Shown: one piece after another, positions 6,280 through 12,815 of the stretch
How positions within the stretch are numbered: the stretch's first letter is position 1
Layout: the number at the start of each line of letters is the position of its first letter
Virus record (IMG/VR): IMGVR_UViG_3300036835_000524
Coordinates: 1-28,091 of that record
DNA: 28,091 nucleotides
From: a virus
Strand: one strand, 5' to 3'
The notes under the pieces: generated by a model
Seen by the model: only the letters and a program-made list of their open reading frames with translations
The model's database searches: none
Told to the model about the DNA's origin: nothing
Program-made: the position numbers and the translations under genes

Positions 6280-6301
6280 GGTTCGAATCCGCGTGCCTAC
6301 G
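6280..6301 (+). other. tRNA 3'-half (attP-like site 2)
   Basis: GGTTCGAATCC followed by GCGTGCCTACG reads like a tRNA T-loop, 3' T-stem and acceptor 3' strand. Upstream ACAGG cannot pair with the 3' T-stem CCGCG except for the last two bases, and no other tRNA arms are present, so this is a half-site rather than a gene. With the repeats at 6148-6228 it resembles an attP. It is different from the half-site at 3671-3691, which ends in another acceptor sequence. Confidence 0.45.
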
Positions 6302-6303
6302 AT

Positions 6304-6408
6304 CTGAGGAGGCGGGACGGCAGGGCTCCTCTCAGCGGAATTGAGGCTACGCCTGCCGGCCCGCCATGTCGTCGAGAGGAGCGGCGTGCCGCAGCCCCGC
6401 TCCTCTCG
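6304..6408 (+). promoter_or_regulatory. Attenuator-like leader with mutually exclusive hairpins
   Basis: Four segments are mutually complementary. Segment 1 CTGAGGAG (6304-6311) pairs with 2 CTCCTCTCAG (6326-6335) with a 2-base bulge. Segment 2 GCTCCTCTC (6325-6333) pairs perfectly with 3 GAGAGGAGC (6374-6382). Segment 3 CGAGAGGAGCGG (6373-6384) pairs perfectly over 12 bases with 4 CCGCTCCTCTCG (6397-6408), followed by GCTTTC. Thus 1:2 plus 3:4 excludes 2:3, the topology of an attenuator. The strand in use and any ligand are unknown; the same pairing exists on the minus strand. Confidence 0.4.
6373..6408. terminator. Strong 12-bp hairpin
   Basis: Perfect 12-bp stem, 12-base loop, followed by GCTTTCGG on the plus strand. 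It works as segments 3:4 of the leader described at 6304-6408 and may terminate transcription, although the U-tract is weak. Confidence 0.5.
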
Positions 6409-6569
6409 GCTTTCGGTCCCGTGGCTTTCTCGTTCTGGCGCGGAAATCAGGGTGCTCCGTTCCCGCCGCAGAATGATGTCGGGCGGTTTGACCGCTCTCC
6501 GCTGAGAGAGAGCCGGGGCGGAATCTAATGCCCGCCAGCGGCGATGTCTACGAGCCCGGCGAAGCCGTG
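6409..6569. other. Non-coding, structured spacer
   Basis: Together with the flanking elements, 6090-6662 has no convincing gene. This part holds two further small stem-loops: GCGGT-TTG-ACCGC near 6483-6496 and GCTCTC-CGCTGA-GAGAGAGC near 6494-6514, partly overlapping. The plus-strand frame starting at 6528 passes through a terminator and an operator, so I do not accept it as the gene start. A short plus-strand RNA ending at 6589 would fit, but no clear promoter is visible. Confidence 0.4.
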
Positions 6570-6589
6570 CCCGCTCCTAGCGGGTTTTT
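6570..6589 (+). terminator. Intrinsic terminator, plus strand
   Basis: CCCGCT (6570-6575), loop CCT, AGCGGG (6579-6584), then TTTTT (6585-6589). Six perfect pairs and five Ts: the clearest intrinsic terminator in the window. It ends a plus-strand transcript that must start upstream, and insulates the HTH gene. Confidence 0.8.
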
Positions 6590-6606
6590 CGTCTCGGACG
6601 CGCTCG

Positions 6607-6624
6607 TGTCCGAATTATCGGACA
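6607..6624. promoter_or_regulatory. Operator palindrome upstream of HTH gene
   Basis: TGTCCGA (6607-6613), ATTA, TCGGACA (6618-6624): perfect 7-base arms. A further half-site TGTCCG is at 6640-6645. A weak -10 element CATAGT (6635-6640) lies between them and the start at 6663. It is a plausible binding site for a dimeric repressor, perhaps the HTH protein itself. Confidence 0.55.
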
Positions 6625-6662
6625 ACTCTTCGGTCATAGTGTCCGCCGTGGAAAGTTCGAAT

Positions 6663-6869
6663 ATGGCCCAGAGCCACCTGCGCAAGGTGCAGCGGCGCGC
6701 CGCGCAAGCGCAACGCGCACGTGAGCAGCTCGCCGACGCGATCCTCGCCGCCCACGATGCCGGCGAGTCGACTCGTGGCATCGCCCCGTTCGCCGGGATG
6801 TCGCACTCCCGGGTTCACGATCTGCTCGTCGACGCTCGAGAGCGGGCCGGGCGGGCCCGTGACGGCTGA
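6663..6869 (+). CDS. Small HTH DNA-binding protein (68 aa), candidate lysogeny regulator
   Basis: ATG at 6663-6665 with GGAAAG 7 bases upstream. I rejected the longer frame starting at 6528 because it crosses an intrinsic terminator and a palindromic operator. The first 30 residues are a basic amphipathic helix (LRKVQRRAAQAQRAREQLAD); residues 34-60 form an HTH (AHDAGESTRGIAPFAGMSHS then RVHDLLVDAR), like the sigma-70 region 4-type helices common in small actinobacterial proteins. It is one of only two genes on the plus strand, facing away from the integrase operon, as repressor or immunity genes often do. Repressor function is an inference. Confidence 0.7.
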   Translation: MAQSHLRKVQRRAAQAQRAREQLADAILAAHDAGESTRGIAPFAGMSHSRVHDLLVDARERAGRARDG

Positions 6870-6966
6870 GCCTTCGAACCTGACCCAAAAGGGGGATTGC
6901 GAGCGGCCCGTTCGCGCCGATCATGGGAAGCAACTGTTCCGGCTACCCACGAAAGGGCTACCACAC

Positions 6967-7167
6967 ATGCTTCCGATCATTTTCCTCGTCGTGCTCGCCA
7001 CGATCATCTGGGCGGGCGTCGACGCTTCCCGCCGCGACTGGACGAACGGGAAATACATGACGAACAGCACAGCCGGCTGGGTGCTCGGCATGATCCTGCT
7101 CTGGATCGTCGTGTTCCCCGTCTACATCGCCCAGCGCGGACGGGCACCCTTCAAGACGCAGCCCTAG
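6967..7167 (+). CDS. Two-helix small membrane protein (66 aa)
   Basis: ATG at 6967-6969 with GAAAGGG about 10 bases upstream. Helix 1 spans about 2-18 (LPIIFLVVLATIIWAGV), then a polar loop (DASRRDWTNGKYMTNSTAG), and helix 2 about 38-57 (WVLGMILLWIVVFPVYIAQR) with a basic tail. Proteins of this shape are frequent beside repressor genes in actinobacterial prophages, where superinfection exclusion or membrane stress roles are proposed. Here that is an inference from position alone. It is about 100 bases downstream of the HTH gene, probably in the same transcript. Confidence 0.65.
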   Translation: MLPIIFLVVLATIIWAGVDASRRDWTNGKYMTNSTAGWVLGMILLWIVVFPVYIAQRGRAPFKTQP

Positions 7168-7181
7168 AACACGGGGCTTCG

Positions 7182-7224
7182 GGCGGCGGCGGGCGGCCAG
7201 CGTGGTAGCCCGCCGTCCGCCGCC
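7182..7224. terminator. Hairpin between convergent transcripts
   Basis: GGCGGCGG+CGGGC (7182-7194) pairs with GCCCG (7208-7212) and CCGCCGCC (7217-7224), with a 4-base bulge. It lies between the plus-strand membrane gene and the end of the late operon, where a bidirectional terminator is expected. Confidence 0.5.
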
Positions 7225-7246
7225 GAAACTGTTTCCGCCAACCGGC

Positions 7247-7546
7247 TTAGTCCTTGAGGCAGGTGTAGAGCGTGACCTGCCCGCCGGGATGGTTCACGAC
7301 GAGCTCGGCCGGTGAGAACCCGGCCGGGCACTCTTGGCCGGCGGGCCCGGGCGGGCCGGTGTCGCCTTTCGGCCCCGGCGGCCCCGGCGGGCCGGTGTCG
7401 CCTTTCGGGCCGGTCGCCAGGTTGATCGTCACCGTCCTGGCCGGTGTTTGCGTGCCGGCCCCCAGCACCTGTGAGGCGAGGAACCCCGACGTCGCCGCCA
7501 GGGTCAGGCTGGCCGCCAGCAGCAGCAGTGTCCGCCAGCGCGTCAC
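7247..7546 (-). CDS. Membrane-anchored collagen-like protein
   Basis: 99 residues from the ATG at 7544-7546, overlapping the previous stop (ATGA). Residues 1-29 form a signal or anchor helix (TRWRTLLLLAASLTLAATSG); about 47-71 are seven to eight collagen G-x-y triplets (GPKGDTGPPGPP repeated); the C-terminus has two Cys (ECPAGFSP and TLYTCLKD) that could pair. A 22-base DNA repeat at 7351-7372 and 7387-7408 (period 36) encodes the triplet block. It is the last gene of the late operon, after the amidase and membrane genes. A lysis-related (spanin-like or holin-like) or surface role is possible; no assignment is secure. Confidence 0.7.
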   Translation of the reverse strand: MTRWRTLLLLAASLTLAATSGFLASQVLGAGTQTPARTVTINLATGPKGDTGPPGPPGPKGDTGPPGPAGQECPAGFSPAELVVNHPGGQVTLYTCLKD

Positions 7547-7728
7547 TTCTCGAGCTCGTCTCTCACGCGCATCCCTTCGCGGAACGCCTCGAGGCGTTCC
7601 CGGCAGATTTTCTCGCCGCGGCGGCGTTCGTAGTGGATCGCGCCCAGGGCGGTGAGGATGCTACCGGCGCCGGAGAGGAACACCCCGACGGTGCCGAGGA
7701 TGTCACCGGTGGCCTCGACGGCGAGCAG
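7543..7728 (-). CDS. Small membrane protein, holin candidate (unusual CTG start)
   Basis: 61 residues. AGGAG (7736-7740) is 7 bases upstream of CTG (7726-7728), and no ATG, GTG or TTG lies in frame near it; the ATG at 7875 would read basic shadow sequence overlapping the previous gene. A GTG codon further in would cut the membrane helix. Residues 7-28 are hydrophobic (DILGTVGVFLSGAGSILTAL), followed by a charged cytosolic tail (HYERRRGEKICRERLEAFRE). The place after the endolysin and the single helix fit a holin or a similar lysis protein; homology is not claimed. Confidence 0.55.
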   Translation of the reverse strand: MLAVEATGDILGTVGVFLSGAGSILTALGAIHYERRRGEKICRERLEAFREGMRVRDELEK

Positions 7729-7729
7729 C

Positions 7730-7864
7730 TCAGCGCTCCTCCTCCCAGGCCGGGTGCGGCTTCCGCCTCGACTGGCCTGTGCGCGCCCACGGCTCCGACG
7801 GCTCCAGCTCCGGGTCGTCACGCGGCCGCGGCCACTGGCCTTCCTCGGCGAGCAGCCGCTCCAT
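7730..7864 (-). CDS. Small charged protein (44 aa)
   Basis: ATG at 7862-7864; stop overlaps the region just before the CTG-start gene. It is rich in Pro, Glu and Arg (QWPRPRDDPELEPSEPWART, ending HPAWEEER). Such short hydrophilic proteins with a Trp-Glu-Glu end are common in actinophage lysis regions. No function recognised; the start is 14 bases after the amidase stop. Confidence 0.45.
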   Translation of the reverse strand: MERLLAEEGQWPRPRDDPELEPSEPWARTGQSRRKPHPAWEEER

Positions 7865-7878
7865 CCGCTCGTCATGGC

Positions 7879-8820
7879 CTACAGGCTTCTTGCCCGCTCC
7901 AGAACGGAGTCGAGCGGAAATCCGCTGCCACAATCCCAATGTCCACCTCCCCACGCTCCGAGGTCGGCGTGCTGGCAGACTCCTCTGCCGGTCCCCTGCG
8001 CCTGTGAGGCGCTCAGCTTGCTGATCGGGAGGTCGAAGAAGTCGGCCTCCTCGGCGATCCAGCGGGCGCAGTTCTCCAGCATCTCCGGGTGTTTGTTCCA
8101 CTCCGCGGCCGACCATTTGGCGAAGCCGCACAGCTCGGCCGAAACGCTGACCGGGTTGGCGTTCGCCTGCGTCCACGCTTTGCCGTCGCGGCGTACGTAC
8201 TCGCCGATCACCCCCGCCTTGTCGTCGATCCCGACGTGGGAGGACGCGTCGACGGACGGGTTGGCGAAGTAGCTGCCGAGGCTTTCGATCGTCGTGGCCC
8301 CTTCGGCGGTGTGGACGACGATCAGCCTCACCCTGGCGCCGCCGCGGGAGCTGTAGTTGGGTGAGGGGAACGCCTTCCGCGTCAGCTTCGGCGTGGTGCC
8401 GCCGTGGAACATCTCGTACGCCTGGTTCAGCAGGTCGATCGCGGTCGTGTCGAAAGCCGGCTCGCCGCCGTGCGGGAGCTCGTCGGGGATCAGCGCGTAG
8501 GCGAGCGCGTTGTAGGTTTTCGCGCCCAGCCAGCCGGTCGCGTCGATCTTCTGCTGCCGTTGGAAGCCTGCGACACCGGAGCGTCCCACGTCCGAGGAGG
8601 GGTCGCCGAGCGAGAAGGCGTCCCAGTAGCCGTCGTCGAATTCCTGCCAGGGCCAGCGTCCTAGCCGGCTGACCGCACGCTTGTAGGCGATCACGTCCGG
8701 CCCTTTCGCCGACGGTGTCTTGCCCTTGTTCGCAGCGCTCGGCGGGTAGAGCGGACGTGGCAGCAGGGGAAGGTTCTTCGGCGGTGGGGCGCCCGGGTAC
8801 GGCTTCGTCGACCATTTCAT
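7879..8820 (-). CDS. lysA: Endolysin: peptidoglycan-binding domain plus N-acetylmuramoyl-L-alanine amidase
   Basis: 313 residues from ATG at 8818-8820, overlapping the fibre stop. Residues about 40-110 form a peptidoglycan-binding_1-like repeat ([31 protein letters not shown]). Residues 155-305 form an amidase_2/PGRP fold with probable zinc ligands His170 ([10 protein letters not shown]), His284 (VCQHADLG) and Cys297 (GHWDCG), plus SSHVGID at 193-199. It cleaves the bond between MurNAc and the peptide stem. No signal peptide is seen, so release needs a holin, and the membrane proteins encoded just downstream are candidates. The order binding domain first, then catalytic, is typical of actinophage lysins. 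Confidence 0.9.
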   Translation of the reverse strand: MKWSTKPYPGAPPPKNLPLLPRPLYPPSAANKGKTPSAKGPDVIAYKRAVSRLGRWPWQEFDDGYWDAFSLGDPSSDVGRSGVAGFQRQQKIDATGWLGAKTYNALAYALIPDELPHGGEPAFDTTAIDLLNQAYEMFHGGTTPKLTRKAFPSPNYSSRGGARVRLIVVHTAEGATTIESLGSYFANPSVDASSHVGIDDKAGVIGEYVRRDGKAWTQANANPVSVSAELCGFAKWSAAEWNKHPEMLENCARWIAEEADFFDLPISKLSASQAQGTGRGVCQHADLGAWGGGHWDCGSGFPLDSVLERARSL

Positions 8821-9914
8821 GAGAGCCCGTAGACGATCAGCCGTGAACCGGCGAACAGGTTGCTTGCGTCTATGATCGCTATGCGGCTGATTGCCGCTGT
8901 GCCACGCCAGGTGCCGCCGAGCGTCCAGGCGTCGGACTGGCTGGGGGCGGCACCGTCAGCGACCCCCGAGTATCCGCTGATCGATTTGCGGTTCGTGGTG
9001 TCGTCGTAGCCAACAATTGTCATCCGCAGCACCGAAAAGATCCCGGTCGTGTATACGCTCCGTGCGATCCTGATGGGAAACGAGGTGTCGGCCTGGGCGC
9101 TGTTGGTCGTAGCCGTGCCGGTGCTCGTGTTAGTGGTGATTCTGACCCAGTCGTAGTTGCTGGCGCTGTCATTGTTCAGTCGCATCAGCGACGGGTTGCT
9201 GGTACCGCGGAGGAACGCGAGGATGTCGAGTGCGGTGTAACCGGCGGGGATGGTGGCGAGGGTGTCGAGGGTGGTCGCGGCGGCGCCGAGCGTCGAGTCG
9301 AACAATTTCGTGATCGGGCTGGTGCCGGCAGAGGCCCATTTGATGCCGGTTGTCTGGCTTGAGTCGGCGGTCAGCACCTGGCCGTTCGAGCCGACCGTCA
9401 GCTTCGAGGCGGTGTCGGCGCCGGTTCCGACGGCCAGGTCGCCCTTGGCGTCCCAGATGGTGTCGACGGCGACGAGGCCGCCGCCGCCGCCCGGGGCCGC
9501 GGCCCACTTGACACCCAGGGTCTGGGTGCTGTCGGCGGTGAGAACCTGGGTGTCCGTGCCGACCGGGAGCCGGCCGACCGTGTTGTCCGCCGACGCGGCG
9601 AACAGGTCGCCTTTCGCGTCCGCCAGCGTTTGCATCAGCGCGGTCTTCGGCACCCACGCGGACGCGCCGCTGTCCCAGGCGAGTGTCTGCTGGTCGGATG
9701 GTGTGGGGGCGGTGACGTCGGCGAGGTCGTCCAGGTGGACGCTGCCCGCCGACGCGCCCAGCGTCGCGTAGGTCGGCCAGGCTGACCCGTCCGACTGGTA
9801 GATCAGCTGGTGGGTGGTGCAGGAGTACAAGGTGCCGACCGGGACGGTGTTCGCGGCGGGCCGGGCCGAGTGGACGCCGGTTAGGAGGTGGTCTGCGAAC
9901 CGTGTCGTCGCCAT
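8817..9914 (-). CDS. Tail fibre / minor tail protein with internal repeats
   Basis: 365 residues from ATG at 9912-9914 with AGGAG 6 bases upstream. The N-terminus (about 1-60) resembles a tail-attachment head with a short [13 protein letters not shown] motif found in phage fibres. Two copies of a 42-residue repeat occur at about 98-139 and 153-195 (AKGDL, then VLTADS-QT-G-KWA). The C-terminal 170 residues are beta-rich and end with a strand-like [20 protein letters not shown], as receptor-binding ends often do. It is the last structural gene before lysis. It probably binds the host surface; the receptor is unknown. Confidence 0.75.
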   Translation of the reverse strand: MATTRFADHLLTGVHSARPAANTVPVGTLYSCTTHQLIYQSDGSAWPTYATLGASAGSVHLDDLADVTAPTPSDQQTLAWDSGASAWVPKTALMQTLADAKGDLFAASADNTVGRLPVGTDTQVLTADSTQTLGVKWAAAPGGGGGLVAVDTIWDAKGDLAVGTGADTASKLTVGSNGQVLTADSSQTTGIKWASAGTSPITKLFDSTLGAAATTLDTLATIPAGYTALDILAFLRGTSNPSLMRLNNDSASNYDWVRITTNTSTGTATTNSAQADTSFPIRIARSVYTTGIFSVLRMTIVGYDDTTNRKSISGYSGVADGAAPSQSDAWTLGGTWRGTAAISRIAIIDASNLFAGSRLIVYGLS

Positions 9915-9923
9915 CAGCAGCTC

Positions 9924-10322
9924 CTAGAAGACGATGAGGGTCGGGATCAGCGAATGGTCGGCGTCGTAGACGAGCACGTCGTCGCCGCTCGAGTTGGTGG
10001 TGGTGAGCGGAAGCCAGCAGGCGGTGTCGGTCGGGCCCGCCCCTCCGCCGCCGCCTGACGGTGTTTGCCAGGCGGTCGCATAGTCGCTGCTCGAGGTTTT
10101 GGTGAGCACCTGGCCGGTCGTGCCGCCGGTCGGGACACCCGGCCCCGCAGGCCCGGTGGGGCCTGCCGCACCGTCGGCGCCGTCGGCGCCGGGTGGGCCC
10201 GCCGGGCCGGTCGCCCCGGCCGGGCCGCCGGTCCCGTCGACACGGATCACGTTCGGGTCGTCCACGTCGGGGGTGACTGTCAGCCCGTCGCCCCACTGGA
10301 TCTTCGAGAACTTGGCGGTCAT
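9924..10322 (-). CDS. Collagen-like minor tail/fibre protein
   Basis: 132 residues from ATG at 10320-10322, overlapping the upstream stop (ATGA). Residues 1-30 form a short fold (FSKIQWGDGLTVTPDVDDPN), about 31-62 are collagen triplets (GGPAGATGPAGPPGADGADG and on), then a linker with QVLTKTSSSDYATAWQTPSG and a Gly-rich stretch before a beta C-terminus (VLVYDADHSLIPTLIVF). The QVLTKTS...AWQ segment resembles the repeat unit of the neighbouring fibre. It is likely a trimeric fibre or tip component. Confidence 0.72.
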   Translation of the reverse strand: MTAKFSKIQWGDGLTVTPDVDDPNVIRVDGTGGPAGATGPAGPPGADGADGAAGPTGPAGPGVPTGGTTGQVLTKTSSSDYATAWQTPSGGGGGAGPTDTACWLPLTTTNSSGDDVLVYDADHSLIPTLIVF

Positions 10323-10873
10323 CCCGAGCTGACCTTGACGGTGCCGCTGTCGTTCCAGAGCGCACCCGCGATGTGAGGGTCGGCCGTGGTGGCGAGCAGC
10401 ACCGGTGAGCGGAGCAGGTTGTTGCCGGTGTCCGCGTACACGAAGACGAGGTTCAGGCTTCCGTGCTCGTCCTGGGCGTCGATCCCCGACTGGGAGATCA
10501 CCAGGCCGTCGGAGGCGGCCAGGATCATCCCGGGCCGGTCGGCGCCGGTCTCGAGCAGCGTACTGTCGAGGTCGGTGATCCGGCCGGTCGCGAACTGGCC
10601 GCTGCTCAGGATGACGACACCCTGGGCGCTGTTTTTCAGCCAGGTTGTGCCGCCGTTCGCGACCAGTGTCATCTGGCCGGCGTCCCATGCCGACCCTTCG
10701 CCGGTGGCGGTGACGACGAGGAAGTCGCCGGCCTGCGGGTCGGTGTCGAAGAAGATCCCGGTCGCGGTCGTGCCACCGTCGCCGCCGACGGTTTCGTAGT
10801 GGATCCGGGTGGGGTCGGCGCCGCCGTGCTCGTGGTCACGGCCGTGAACATGCGGTTTGGCCCGTTGCGGCAT
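10319..10873 (-). CDS. Minor tail protein
   Basis: 184 residues from ATG at 10871-10873. The N-terminal HGRDHEHGGADPTRI (about 10-24) is a His-rich motif found at the start of many siphovirus tail-tip proteins. The rest is beta-rich (GDFLVVTATGEGSAWDAGQM; SSGQFATGRITDLDSTLLET). It probably joins the tail tip to the fibres. The specific function is not determined by sequence. Confidence 0.68.
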   Translation of the reverse strand: MPQRAKPHVHGRDHEHGGADPTRIHYETVGGDGGTTATGIFFDTDPQAGDFLVVTATGEGSAWDAGQMTLVANGGTTWLKNSAQGVVILSSGQFATGRITDLDSTLLETGADRPGMILAASDGLVISQSGIDAQDEHGSLNLVFVYADTGNNLLRSPVLLATTADPHIAGALWNDSGTVKVSSG

Positions 10874-12813
10874 CAGTCGGGCCAGGGGTTCGACGCGAAG
10901 AAAGCCCTCGGGGACAGGTCGAGTGTCAGCGTGACGTCGTCATAGGCGGGGTCGAGCGGCCGCACCTGTTCGTGGATCCCTTCGACGAAATACTCGGCGT
11001 CGTCGAAGCCGCCGCCGCCGGGGCTGGTGACGGTCACCGTGACCGAGTCGGCGATGTCGACCCGGTTCAGGAACTGCCACAAGGGCCCGGCTCTCGGGTC
11101 GGACGGTGCGAGCGAACGGAACCCGATCAGGCTGATCCGGTTCTGCGGCTCGGCGTAGTTCGTAACGTAGTAGCTGGCGAACCTCTTCGTTTCGGTCAGG
11201 TCGTCGCTGCCGTCGAGCAGCGACGTTCTGGTCAGCAGGCTGTCGGCCGACCAGGAGCCGGGCCCGTAGCTGCCGAGCGACACGGTGTCGACGACGAGCT
11301 GGCCGGCGACCTGCTCGTCGGCGATGCCGGCCGGGGTCGCGGACGCGCTGTTGATGATCTTCGCCAGGCCATACTCGAACGCGAACTCGCGCAGCTGCAC
11401 GGTGTCCGACGGCGAGCTGTTGACAGCCGCCCCGTCACCGGCTTTCCAGGCGTGGTAGTCCCAGGCGTCCGGCCCCCACTCGGCCGCCACGGTCTCGGGG
11501 AAGAACCGTGCCAGCCGGCCGTGGAAGCAAACCCGGCCTTGCCGGTCACAGAACACGTTCGCGACGCCGGGGAACTCCCCGTCGGCGGCCTCCTGCACCG
11601 CGACGAGCGCCGACTCGCCGGGGCTGTAGACAGCAGCGTGCAGGGTGACGTCGCCGGCGAACACGACCCGGAGCGGTGTTGCCAGCCCGGCGGCGGCGAG
11701 CACGCTGATGATCCTGTCCTCGACCAGGTCGCCGTCGGGGAAGTACACCTGCCCTGCCGAGTCGGCCGGCGGCGGAACAGTCCCGAACAGGCCCGGTTGC
11801 ATCTGGGCGCCAGCAAGCACCTCGAACAGATCGACGAGCGAGATCGTCAGCCGGTTGACTCTCTGCGACGGGTCGAACTCGTAGCTGAAGTCCTCGACGA
11901 AGCCGCGGAACCGCCATTCCCAGCTGTCGCCGACCGGGTCGTGACGGCAGAGCGCCGCCTGCATCCGCGGTTTGATCTTGCCGTAGTAAGGGCCGTCCGG
12001 GTTGGTCGGGTCGAGTGTCCCGTCGACGTCGTTGACGGTCACCGTCGCCCGGCCGGTGTCGGTCCGGTCGAGCTCGTACTGGCGGCCACGGTCGATCGTG
12101 TACGAGCCGACGAGGTTCGGGATGCTGTCCAACCGGGTCCAGGTGGGGTACGGCTCCAGGGTCGGGTCGTCGAACGCGAGATGGAAGCGGCCTTCCGGCG
12201 GCGGCGGCGGCGTTGACGGGCCGGTGACGGTCAGAGTGACCGTGTCGGTGACGGTCGGCGGCGGCTCGGGGTAGTCGTATGTTCTGGCTTGCAGCTCGAC
12301 GGTGATCGTGCACGTGCCTGGTGTCCGGCCGGTCACGACCCCGCTCGACCAGAGGCCGCTGTTGACCGTCGCGACGGTCACGTCGCTCGATGACCACCAG
12401 CCGCCACCGTCCAGGTCGACGGTGCCGTCGTACAGGTAGTCGGCCGTGCCGGTCATTTGCGCCGTCCCGTCCGCCGCCACGGTGGCCGGGTCGGGGCTAA
12501 TCGTGACCGACTCGAAAACAGGGCCCCGGTAGAAGAACGTAGGCACGCTCGACCCGACCCCCCCGGGTGTCGTGACCCGCCAGGCACAGTACGAGTCGCC
12601 ATTGTCGAAATGCGGTGTGACCGCCGTGATCGTCGTGTCGTCCACGACCGTGAACGAAGGCGCGTCGGCCGGCACGTCGGGGAACACGTGCCCGGGGTCC
12701 GTCTGGACGAGCTCGACCCGGGTGGCACCGGTGAAATGGGCGCCGGCGATCGTGACCGTCCCCCCGGTCCAGGCGAACCCCGGGTTGACAGTGCTGACCG
12801 TCGGGGCGGCCAT
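10873..12813 (-). CDS. Minor tail protein with N-terminal Ig-like (IPT/TIG and Big_2-like) domains
   Basis: 646 residues from ATG at 12811-12813. About 1-95 is an IPT/TIG-like domain (PTVSTVNPGFAWTGGTVTIA). About 100-200 resembles a Big_2-type domain (VTISPDPATVAADGTAQMTG...TPGTCTITVE). A Pro linker (STPPPPPE, near 205) separates a C-terminal part of about 430 residues resembling a siphovirus tail-tip or baseplate protein (TVNDVDGTLDPTNPDGPYYG; WEWRFRGFVEDFSYEF). The Ig domains probably decorate the tail surface and may bind carbohydrate. It follows the tape measure directly, as distal-tail and tip proteins do. The gene is open throughout, so the fusion is not a frameshift artefact. Confidence 0.78.
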   Translation of the reverse strand: MAAPTVSTVNPGFAWTGGTVTIAGAHFTGATRVELVQTDPGHVFPDVPADAPSFTVVDDTTITAVTPHFDNGDSYCAWRVTTPGGVGSSVPTFFYRGPVFESVTISPDPATVAADGTAQMTGTADYLYDGTVDLDGGGWWSSSDVTVATVNSGLWSSGVVTGRTPGTCTITVELQARTYDYPEPPPTVTDTVTLTVTGPSTPPPPPEGRFHLAFDDPTLEPYPTWTRLDSIPNLVGSYTIDRGRQYELDRTDTGRATVTVNDVDGTLDPTNPDGPYYGKIKPRMQAALCRHDPVGDSWEWRFRGFVEDFSYEFDPSQRVNRLTISLVDLFEVLAGAQMQPGLFGTVPPPADSAGQVYFPDGDLVEDRIISVLAAAGLATPLRVVFAGDVTLHAAVYSPGESALVAVQEAADGEFPGVANVFCDRQGRVCFHGRLARFFPETVAAEWGPDAWDYHAWKAGDGAAVNSSPSDTVQLREFAFEYGLAKIINSASATPAGIADEQVAGQLVVDTVSLGSYGPGSWSADSLLTRTSLLDGSDDLTETKRFASYYVTNYAEPQNRISLIGFRSLAPSDPRAGPLWQFLNRVDIADSVTVTVTSPGGGGFDDAEYFVEGIHEQVRPLDPAYDDVTLTLDLSPRAFFASNPWPD

Positions 12814-12815
12814 CC

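Noticed and set aside
6228-6301. Complete tRNA gene on the plus strand
   Set aside because: The T-stem does not pair beyond two bases and the upstream sequence is a terminator-like hairpin.
6528-6662. Upstream extension of the HTH gene
   Set aside because: It contains an intrinsic terminator and an operator palindrome, and the ATG at 6663 has its own ribosome binding site.
7730-8815. 361-residue minus-strand frame over the endolysin
   Set aside because: Only the last 44 residues (from 7864) lie outside the endolysin; the rest is an out-of-frame Arg-rich shadow.
10972-12216. Long open frame on the plus strand
   Set aside because: It lies opposite the Ig/tail protein; Arg/Val/Gly-rich scrambled composition is typical of the antisense of GC-rich genes.
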